From positions 1,054,001 through 1,118,000 of the forward strand of contig OY969913.1 in assembly GCA_963704515.1 (NCBI GenBank): DNA of 64,000 nucleotides, written 5' to 3'. Both the position numbers and the translations under genes were made by a program. Source of the DNA: VRUE01 sp963704515. GTDB lineage: Bacteria > Actinomycetota > Thermoleophilia > Solirubrobacterales > 70-9. The notes under the pieces were generated by a model. It was not told where the DNA came from and ran no database searches. It was given only the letters and a program-made list of their open reading frames with translations. The stretch's first letter is position 1, and each line of letters begins with the position of its first letter. Shown in pieces: positions 58,280 through 64,000 of the stretch.

Positions 58280-58861
58280 TCAGTCCACTTCCCATTCAGT
58301 GACCGGCCCGGGCCTTGCAAAGGTCGCTTCGGCACGGACCCTGTCGACTTCAAATCCCTTTGGCACCTGGAAGGCGACGAAGCCGGTCGCCTTGTCTCCA
58401 GGTTGCATCGAGTCCCCGTTATAGCCGTCGCCACAACACGAAATCACGGGTTCGAAGGCGTTCGAACCCTCTGCTACGACCCGACTGCCATCATCGGAGA
58501 CGAGCAGATATTCGATGCTGCTTTGGAGTGACGCTTCTCTGGATTCATTTGCGACTTCGACTTCGAGTGCCACCCATGACGTCCCTGATGGGAGTTTATA
58601 AACCCGCGGATCGGGCTTCGGCGGATTCGAATCCACGGCGAGGGCTGTGAGCGTGAGGTTTCCCCCTTCTTCGATATTGATCGTCTGCGGCTCGCCAAGC
58701 GGCTTCACGCTAGAAGTGGCAGGTTCGGGCGAGGTCGCATCTGCTTCCGGTCCTCCGGACGATTCCGTAACGGTGACCGTCGTCGTCGAAGTTCCGTTGT
58801 TGCCGCATCCGGCTATCACGCAGCCGACGACGATCAGGAGCGCAAACGAACTCTTTCTCAT
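58280..58861 (-). CDS. Lipoprotein with DUF4352-like domain
   Basis: 193 residues from ATG 58861. Signal peptide MRKSSFALLIVVGCVIAGC ends in a lipobox (IAGC), so the mature protein is lipid-anchored. A Thr/Ser-rich linker (NNGTSTTTVTVTESSGG) precedes an immunoglobulin-like domain with WVALEVEVANESREA, typical of DUF4352. The domain contains CCGDGYNG. It is the only cell-surface protein in the element; function unknown, superinfection exclusion is one possibility. Confidence 0.75.
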   Translation of the reverse strand: MRKSSFALLIVVGCVIAGCGNNGTSTTTVTVTESSGGPEADATSPEPATSSVKPLGEPQTINIEEGGNLTLTALAVDSNPPKPDPRVYKLPSGTSWVALEVEVANESREASLQSSIEYLLVSDDGSRVVAEGSNAFEPVISCCGDGYNGDSMQPGDKATGFVAFQVPKGFEVDRVRAEATFARPGPVTEWEVD

Positions 58862-59221
58862 AACGCAAGAGCTTATTTGGCTTCGGCGGATGATCTCCAC
58901 GCCAGCTCGATCTCTGCGTAACAAATCCCACAGCCGAAACCCAACAGCAATCCACGATCAGTCCCCAGTCAAGGACGAAGCTCCGATCCATGCGGTCACT
59001 CCTTCGAAGGGCCCCAATTCCGGTGTCCTCCAACGCTGCCTCAGGGACCAACCCCGACCCCCGACACACTACGAACCCTCCGATTCCGTGCCTGGGCGGC
59101 TCCCGTCTGCCGGGCGTCCAGCGGCCGATTTTGGCACGACTCCATCGTGCGGCTGGCCGCTTGTATGGACGCCGACAGGCGATGCAATTCTCGTCTTTGC
59201 TGGACAACCGATGCAGAGGAA
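58862..59221. other. 360-base intergenic region in the element
   Basis: Between the divergent lipoprotein and excisionase-like genes. Short frames exist on both strands, but none has a family motif or convincing ribosome-binding site. It must hold the promoters of both genes. Base composition is more even than in the flanking chromosome. I see no repeat or hairpin of note. Confidence 0.5.
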
Positions 59222-59530
59222 ATGCACAGCGACTCCAACAATGACTTCGAGCGGCTGCTGTCTCCGGAGGAGGTTGCGCGCGCCTGTGGGCTTTCCCGCC
59301 GCGCTGTCTATCGGGCGATTGCACGGGGCGAGCTGCGAGCGGCGCGGCTCTGCCATCGGCTCCGGGTTCAGCCTGCGGAGCTGGAGCGCTGGGTCGGCGA
59401 GCAAACGCTTACCCCGGCGCCTCCACCGTCGGGGCGGGTGACGCAGTCCATGCGGGGCGTACGGCGCGGTAGCTTGAGAGCCATGCTTGATGAGGTTGGG
59501 GACAGCAGAGAGGCTGACAGTGAGCGTTGA
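59222..59530 (+). CDS. Excisionase-like HTH protein
   Basis: 102 residues from ATG 59222, preceded by AGAGGAA. MerR/excisionase-type helix-turn-helix: LLSPEEVARACGLSRRAVYR and AIARGELRAARLCHRLRVQP, then ELERWVGEQ. It overlaps the integrase start, the classical xis-int order. It would bend attachment DNA to favour excision and may regulate int. The C-terminal 40 residues are polar and not conserved. Confidence 0.82.
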   Translation: MHSDSNNDFERLLSPEEVARACGLSRRAVYRAIARGELRAARLCHRLRVQPAELERWVGEQTLTPAPPPSGRVTQSMRGVRRGSLRAMLDEVGDSREADSER

Positions 59531-60803
59531 GCGGGTCGAGCGCAAGGGGGGAGCTGTCTGGCGCGTACGCTGGCGCGACGAGCAGGGCCGGGCGCGCTCA
59601 AAGGTGGTCGGCCGGAAGCGCGACGCGGAAGCGTTCGAAGCGGAGGTCGTAAGGCGAAAGCGCACCGGCGACCTGGACCTTCTGACGGGTGGGCGCGAGA
59701 CGCTCGCCGACTTCGCCGAGGAGTGGTGGAAGCTCTACGCGGTGCCGAACCTGGCGGCGCGGACGCTGCGCAGCTACGCGGGCTTGTGGGACCGGCACGT
59801 GCTGCCACGGCTCGGATCAATGCGTCTCAGCGCGATCACGCCGGAAGTCGTCGAGCGCTTCCGCGTTGAACTGGAAGCTGGTGGGGTGGGGCAGCCGACG
59901 ATCTATCGGGCGCTCGCGCTTCTCCAGGGCATCCTGCGGCGAGCGGTTGAGTGGCGACGGATCGGCTACAACCCAGTCAAGGCGGTACAGAAGCCAAGGG
60001 TCCGACGCCATCGTGAGGTCCGCCCACTGCCGCCCATCACCGTCGAGCGACTACGGGCCGTTGCCGCCAAGAGGCGCAAGCACGGCGCTCGCGATGCGGC
60101 CCTGATCAGCTTGCTTGCCTACGGGGGGCTGCGGCCTCAGGAGGCGCAGGCTCTGCGCTGGGGTGATGTGCGCGAGCGGACGCTCTTGATCGAGAAGGCC
60201 GCAGATGGGCAGGGGAGCGTCAAGTCCACCAAGACGGGGCAGGCGCGCACTGTTCGCCTGCTTGCGCCGCTTTCCCGTGACCTTGCGGAGTTGCGGCTCC
60301 TGCGCGGTCGTCCCGACGACGACGCGCTCCTGTTCCCGAACGGCACGGGCGGCGTCTGGAACGACCCGGCTTGGCAGACCTGGCACCGGGATGCCTGGCA
60401 GCCTGCCTGTCGTGCCGTTGGTCTGGAGGGTGCTCGTCCGTATGACCTGCGCCACAGCTTCGTTTCGCTGTTGATCCACGAAGGGCGCAGCGTGGTCGAG
60501 GTCGCGCGACAGGCTGGGCACTCACCGACGATGACGCTCGACGTTTACGCGCACGTCTTCGATGAGTTCGACATCGCTGAGCGCGTATCCGCCGAGGATC
60601 AGATCAAGCAGGCGCGGCGCGATGTGTCCGTTTTGTGTCCGCCTGGCTCGGACACGGTGCCGGGAACGCAGGAAACCCCTGCAAACCCCTACAGCCCCAT
60701 TTGCTTGCCGAGGATCTCCTTCATCACCTCGTCCGTGCCGCCGCCGATTGGGCCCAGCCTTGCGTCGCGGACGGCTCGCTCTATGCCGTACTCGCGCATG
60801 TAG
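59520..60803 (+). CDS. Tyrosine recombinase/integrase
   Basis: About 427 residues from GTG 59520 (GAGAGG upstream; ATG 59490 possible). SAM-like core-binding domain LADFAEEWWKLYAVPNLAAR. Catalytic residues: Arg in LLAYGGLRPQEAQAL, HxxR-type YDLRHSFVSLLIHEG, and GHSPTMTLDVYAHVF with the nucleophile tyrosine. Past residue ~375 the chromosomal frame crosses the att core and ends 115 bases inside the opposing dehydrogenase gene, so the last 27 residues are host-derived. In the circle the tail would be that at 48052-48172. Confidence 0.93.
   Translation: MSVERVERKGGAVWRVRWRDEQGRARSKVVGRKRDAEAFEAEVVRRKRTGDLDLLTGGRETLADFAEEWWKLYAVPNLAARTLRSYAGLWDRHVLPRLGSMRLSAITPEVVERFRVELEAGGVGQPTIYRALALLQGILRRAVEWRRIGYNPVKAVQKPRVRRHREVRPLPPITVERLRAVAAKRRKHGARDAALISLLAYGGLRPQEAQALRWGDVRERTLLIEKAADGQGSVKSTKTGQARTVRLLAPLSRDLAELRLLRGRPDDDALLFPNGTGGVWNDPAWQTWHRDAWQPACRAVGLEGARPYDLRHSFVSLLIHEGRSVVEVARQAGHSPTMTLDVYAHVFDEFDIAERVSAEDQIKQARRDVSVLCPPGSDTVPGTQETPANPYSPICLPRISFITSSVPPPIGPSLASRTARSMPYSRM
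60621..60642. repeat. Candidate integrase arm-type site, right
   Basis: GATGTGTCCG-TT-TTGTGTCCGC, the partner of 48190-48211, 62 bases inside the right att core and within the integrase coding end. An inverted CGGACA follows at 60649-60654. Confidence 0.55.
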
Positions 60804-61867
60804 CCGTAGCCGCCGTGGATTTGGAGGGACTGGTCGGCTATCTCGAGGACGGCTCGCTGGGTGACGAGCTTGGCCATGGTCACGTCTTTGATGCAGGCCT
60901 GGCCCTCGTTGAAGAGGCGCAGGGCGTTGTAGGTGAGGGCGCGGCTCGCCTCGGCCTTGGTCGCCATCTCGGCGACGTTGTGACGGATCGCCTGGAACTT
61001 GCCGATCGGGCGGCCGAAGGCTTCGCGCTCGAGGGCGTAGGAGACGGTGGTCTCTATGAGGCGCTGCATCGCGCCGACGGCGCCGATCGCCATCAGCAGC
61101 CGCTCCCAGGCGAAGTTGGCCATGATCAGCTTGAAGCCCTCGTTTTCGCCGCCGAGCAGGTTGTCCTCGGGCACCTCGACGTCGGTGAAGGAGAGCTCTC
61201 CGGTGTCGGAGGAGTGCCAGCCCATCTTCTCCAGCTTCCGCGCCACCTCGTAGCCGGGCATCTCGCGCTCCAGCACGAGGAAGGAGATGCCGTGGTGGCC
61301 GCCGTCCTGGGTCGTCTTCACCGCGCAGACGAGGAAGTCGGCGCGCACGCCGTTGGTGATGAAGGTCTTCGAGCCGTTGACGACGTAGCCGCCGTCGACC
61401 TTCCTCGCGAAGGTGGAGATGCCGGCCACGTCGGAGCCCGCGCCGGGCTCGGTGATCCCCAGCGCGCCGATCTTCTTGCCGGCGATCCCGGGCACCAGCC
61501 AGCGCTGCTTCTGCTCCTCGGTACCGAAGTTGAAGATCGGCGGCATCGCGATCGAGGTGTGGGCGTTGAGGCCGGCCGCGACCCCGCCGGAGCCGCCGCT
61601 GCGTGCCAGCTCCTCGACCCAGATCGCGTCGTGCAGGTGCGTTCCGCCCTGACCGCCGAGCTCCTCGGGGAACTTGAGGCCGAGGAAGCCGAGCTCGGCG
61701 CAGCGCCGGTAGAGCTCGCGGGGGAATTCGCGCGCCGCCTCCCACTCGTCGACGTTGGGCGCGATCTCCTTGGCGACGAAGCGGCTGACCGTCTCGCGCA
61801 GCTCCTCGTGCTCGTCGCCGAAGGGCGGCAGCACCGCGCGCGTCCCCGTGTCCTTGATTACCGTCAT
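60689..61867 (-). CDS. Acyl-CoA dehydrogenase
   Basis: 392 residues from ATG 61867. Oxidises acyl-CoA to enoyl-CoA with FAD. LGFLGLKFPEELGGQGG, GSDVAGISTFARKVDGGYVV, and KTFITNGVRADFLV are the flavin and substrate regions; the catalytic base region is IHGGYGYMREYGIERAVRDA. It ends GGGTDEVMKEILGKQMGL, where the last 13 codons partly come from the integrated element: the att core covers MKEILGK and the element supplies QMGL and the stop. The enzyme should remain functional. Confidence 0.95.
   Translation of the reverse strand: MTVIKDTGTRAVLPPFGDEHEELRETVSRFVAKEIAPNVDEWEAAREFPRELYRRCAELGFLGLKFPEELGGQGGTHLHDAIWVEELARSGGSGGVAAGLNAHTSIAMPPIFNFGTEEQKQRWLVPGIAGKKIGALGITEPGAGSDVAGISTFARKVDGGYVVNGSKTFITNGVRADFLVCAVKTTQDGGHHGISFLVLEREMPGYEVARKLEKMGWHSSDTGELSFTDVEVPEDNLLGGENEGFKLIMANFAWERLLMAIGAVGAMQRLIETTVSYALEREAFGRPIGKFQAIRHNVAEMATKAEASRALTYNALRLFNEGQACIKDVTMAKLVTQRAVLEIADQSLQIHGGYGYMREYGIERAVRDARLGPIGGGTDEVMKEILGKQMGL
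60704..60724. other. attR core of the integrative element
   Basis: 21 bp identical to 48052-48072, covering codons for MKEILGK of the dehydrogenase on the minus strand. It lies just beyond the integrase catalytic domain, the usual place for attP next to int. Sequence to its right is chromosomal and to its left element-derived. Confidence 0.85.
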
Positions 61868-61899
61868 CCTGCGCCCGCCGCACATCTTCCCCGATCCCG

Positions 61900-63171
61900 A
61901 TGGACAGCGAGACCCTCAGCCTGATCACGATCCCGCTCTTCACCGGGGCGATCGGCTACGTCACCAACTTGAGCGGCGTCTGGATGCTCTTCTACCCGGT
62001 GCGCTTCGCCGGGGTCAAAGTGCCCGGCCTCTCGGCGCTCGCCAACGTGATGCCGCGGCGCATCCAGCAGATCCCCGGGCTCGGCCAGGGTGGGCTCGGC
62101 TGGCAGGGGATCGTCCCCTCGCGGGCGGCGAAGATGGGCTCGATCGCCGTCGACAAGGGAATCGCCAAGCTGGGCAGCCCGGGCGACTTCTACCGCCAGC
62201 TCGACCCCGAGGCGATCGCTGAGCAGAGCCTGGCGACCGCGCGGGGCGAGATCCACGACGTGGTCGAGCGGATCATGGAGCGCGAGCGGCCGCAGCTCTG
62301 GCACGACCTGCCGCCGCGCGTGCGCGCCGCCGTTCACGCCCGCGTGCGCGAGCAGTTGCCCGGCCTGGTCCGCTCGGTGACCGAGGAGATCGGCGCCCAC
62401 GCCGACGAGCTGATCGACGTCAAGCTGATGGTGATCCGCCGGCTCGACGCCAACCCGGCGCTCGCCAACCGGATCTTCCTCGAGGTCGGCCGCAAGGAGC
62501 TGCGCTTCATCGTCAACTTCGGCTTCTTCTTCGGCTTGCTGCTCGGCATCCCGACCGCCTTCCTCACCCAGGAGGTGCTGACCCAGTGGTGGGTGCTGCC
62601 GATCGCCGGCGTGCTGATTGGCTACACGACCAACCTGGTTGGCATCCGGATGATCTTCGAGCCGGTGCGGCCGCGCCGGGTCGGGCCGTTCGAGATCCAG
62701 GGCCTCTTCCTCAAGCGCCAGCCCGAGGTGGCGGAGGTCTACGCCGAGATCATCGCCGACGACGTGGTGACGATGGGCAACGTCGCCGAGGACCTGATGC
62801 ACGGGCCGAACTCGGACCGCACGCGGCAGCTGATCGAGGACTCGCTGCGGCCCGCCGTCGACCGGGCGCTGGGCCGGGCGCGGTCGGCGGTGCGGGTCGC
62901 CGTCGGCACGCGCGACTATGACTCGATCCGCACCTCGGTCGCGGTCGAGGCGGCGGACTACGCGGTCACGCCGCTGGCCGATGCCGAGTTCGCCGCCCGC
63001 CAGGGCGACGGGGTGCGCGAGTTCGTCGCCTCGCGGGTGCGGGCGATGGGCCCGGCCGATTTCTCCGAGATGCTGCGCACGGCGGTGCACGAGGACGAGT
63101 GGCTGCTCTACCTGCACGGCGCCGTGCTCGGATTCGGCGCAGGACTGCTACACCTGGCGATCTTCGGATGA
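61900..63171 (+). CDS. DUF445 membrane protein
   Basis: 423 residues. DUF445 core: LFTGAIGYVTNLSGVWMLFY at the N-terminus, the repeated IGYTTNLVGIRMIFEPVRP in the middle, helices FGFFFGLLLGIPTAFL and LPIAGVLIG, and a C-terminal helix. Members are YheB-like membrane proteins of unknown function. Start codon ATG 61900 is 32 bases from the divergent dehydrogenase start. The stop overlaps the next gene (ATGA). Confidence 0.88.
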   Translation: MDSETLSLITIPLFTGAIGYVTNLSGVWMLFYPVRFAGVKVPGLSALANVMPRRIQQIPGLGQGGLGWQGIVPSRAAKMGSIAVDKGIAKLGSPGDFYRQLDPEAIAEQSLATARGEIHDVVERIMERERPQLWHDLPPRVRAAVHARVREQLPGLVRSVTEEIGAHADELIDVKLMVIRRLDANPALANRIFLEVGRKELRFIVNFGFFFGLLLGIPTAFLTQEVLTQWWVLPIAGVLIGYTTNLVGIRMIFEPVRPRRVGPFEIQGLFLKRQPEVAEVYAEIIADDVVTMGNVAEDLMHGPNSDRTRQLIEDSLRPAVDRALGRARSAVRVAVGTRDYDSIRTSVAVEAADYAVTPLADAEFAARQGDGVREFVASRVRAMGPADFSEMLRTAVHEDEWLLYLHGAVLGFGAGLLHLAIFG

Positions 63172-63956
63172 CGCTCGACCGCGACAAGGAGGATCTGGGG
63201 GACGCGCCGCGGAATCCGCCCGACGCGCCGCCGCCGTCGCTCGAGGAGCTGCTGCAGGCGGCGCCGGGGCTGGCGCGGATCGCGGCGGGCATGGCTCTGC
63301 GCGGTGCGTCGGAGATCGCCGGCGCCTACACCGAGGGGGCGGCGCGCGTGGTCCAGGCCGCCTCGCGGGGCGAGTCGACGGCGGACGCCGTGCAGGAGAC
63401 CACCGCCGAGCTGCGCGCCTACCTGCGCGAGTTGATCGGCGTGTCGGAAGCGCAGCGCCCCCGCTCCTCCGGCGACTCCTCGACCGAGGGCCTGCGCCGC
63501 CGTGGCGAGGAGTTGCTTCGCCAGTCGGCCGACGTCAGCGCCGACGTCGATTCCCACCCCGCCTACATGCGCATCCTCGACGCGCTGGCGCCGGACGAGG
63601 CTCGCATCCTGCGCTTCCTCGCCCACGAGGGGGCGCAGCCCGCGGTCGACGTGCGCGCCGGCCTGCCGCTCGCCTCGGAGCTCGTCGCCCAGGGCTGCAC
63701 GATGATCGCCGAGGAGGCCGGCTGCCGCCACGCCGACCGCGTCTACGCCTACCTCAACAACCTGCACCGGCTCGGCCTCGTCTGGTTCTCGCGGGAGGCG
63801 CTGCGCGACTCCCGCCGCTACCAGGTGCTCGAGGTCCAGCCGGAGGTGACCGATGCGCTCGAGCAGGGCGGCCGCACCGCGCGCACCGTGCGCCGCAGCA
63901 TCGTCCTCACCCCGTTCGGCGCGGACTTCTGCGCGACCTGCCTGCCGCAGGAGTAG
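63168..63956 (+). CDS. DUF4393 / Abi-alpha family protein
   Basis: 262 residues from ATG 63168, coupled to the DUF445 gene by ATGA. Segment HPAYMRILDALAPDEARILR and HRLGLVWFSREALRDSRRYQ with a C-terminal VLTPFGADFCATCLP fits the Abi-alpha (DUF4393) family, whose founding member is linked to abortive infection. Here it is co-transcribed with a DUF445 membrane protein, so a membrane-related housekeeping role is just as likely as phage defence. Confidence 0.7.
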   Translation: MTLDRDKEDLGDAPRNPPDAPPPSLEELLQAAPGLARIAAGMALRGASEIAGAYTEGAARVVQAASRGESTADAVQETTAELRAYLRELIGVSEAQRPRSSGDSSTEGLRRRGEELLRQSADVSADVDSHPAYMRILDALAPDEARILRFLAHEGAQPAVDVRAGLPLASELVAQGCTMIAEEAGCRHADRVYAYLNNLHRLGLVWFSREALRDSRRYQVLEVQPEVTDALEQGGRTARTVRRSIVLTPFGADFCATCLPQE

Positions 63957-63973
63957 GGGACTCGCCGGAGCTT

Positions 63974-64000
63974 CTACAGCCCGTAGCTGCGCCCGATCAC
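63974..64000 (-). CDS. C-terminal end of a probable acyl-CoA dehydrogenase
   Basis: Only the last nine codons including the stop lie in the window: VIGRSYGL then TAG at 63974. This terminal motif resembles the I-x-G-[RK]-x-x-GL end of acyl-CoA dehydrogenases, like ILGKQMGL at 60689. The rest of the gene is beyond the window, so the call is tentative. Confidence 0.4.
   Translation of the reverse strand: MIGRSYGL

Noticed and set aside
58990..59244. 84-codon plus-strand frame between lipoprotein and xis
   Set aside because: No ribosome-binding site, no motif, and it overlaps the xis start in another frame.
48073..60703. The element as a prophage or ICE
   Set aside because: No capsid, terminase, portal, tail, relaxase, type IV secretion or replication genes are present; only integration, defence-like and unknown genes.
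63099..63171. Earlier in-frame start for the Abi-alpha gene
   Set aside because: It would overlap the DUF445 gene by 73 bases; ATG 63168 with ATGA coupling is far more likely.

Overview
The window is high-GC chromosomal DNA from an actinobacterium. Gene content, codon use and many genes that start directly at a TANNNT -10 box fit a deep-branching lineage such as Thermoleophilia/Solirubrobacterales. That placement is an inference from style and gene content; no marker comparison could be run.

Layout. 1-2572 is the end of the ribosomal alpha operon (rpsM', rpsK, rpsD, rpoA, rplQ). It meets the opposing surE-ligA-truA unit. 6.3-11.8 kb holds a PBP4-type carboxypeptidase, a patatin lipase, a long-chain acyl-CoA ligase behind a small HTH protein, and a DsbA-like thiol protein. 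A tRNA-Pro(CGG) at 11789-11862 opens a small accessory patch: an Abi_2-type HEPN gene, an ORF6N gene between two 63-bp repeats, and a deleted osmC. 13.8-23.8 kb is housekeeping and stress: a glycosidase, a Dph6-like ATPase, an RsbW-like anti-sigma and SigB-type sigma, superoxide dismutase, a GMC oxidoreductase with rubredoxin, LemA, Nudix, and an ECF sigma with a DUF4349 protein. 23.9-30.3 kb is a biotin cluster (bioB-bioF-bioD and bioA) split by a MarR-MFS efflux pair. 30.4-48 kb is mixed metabolism: diguanylate cyclase, AlkA-like glycosylase, enoyl-CoA hydratase and BCCP, amidase, TetR-GlpK-PlsC, SDRs, an F420-type nitroreductase, DUF4234 proteins, SixA and a Xre-RES toxin-antitoxin pair.

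The most interesting part is 48052-60724. A 12.7-kb integrative element is bounded by a 21-bp identical repeat that lies in the 3' end of an acyl-CoA dehydrogenase gene. The displaced end of that gene still sits at 47953-48072, overlapping a GNAT gene with which it was presumably once coupled. The element carries a tyrosine integrase, an excisionase-like HTH protein, candidate integrase arm sites (TGTCCG motifs), an AbiEi/AbiEii pair with an operator palindrome, a 1520-residue Avs2-like STAND ATPase with an N-terminal PD-(D/E)XK nuclease coupled to a YaaC-like protein, a 733-residue zinc-ribbon protein with a HEPN-type RNASAH motif, and a lipoprotein. It has no replication, conjugation or virion genes, so it reads as a compact mobile defence cassette. 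The integrase reading frame runs through the att core: integration replaces its natural C-terminal tail, which contains a sliding-clamp-like QMSLF motif, with host-encoded residues.

Elsewhere, four long perfect or near-perfect inverted repeats (6191-6289, 18136-18205, 20688-20743, 41842-41944) look like REP/REPIN-type elements. One appears to have become the coded C-terminus of the GMC oxidoreductase.
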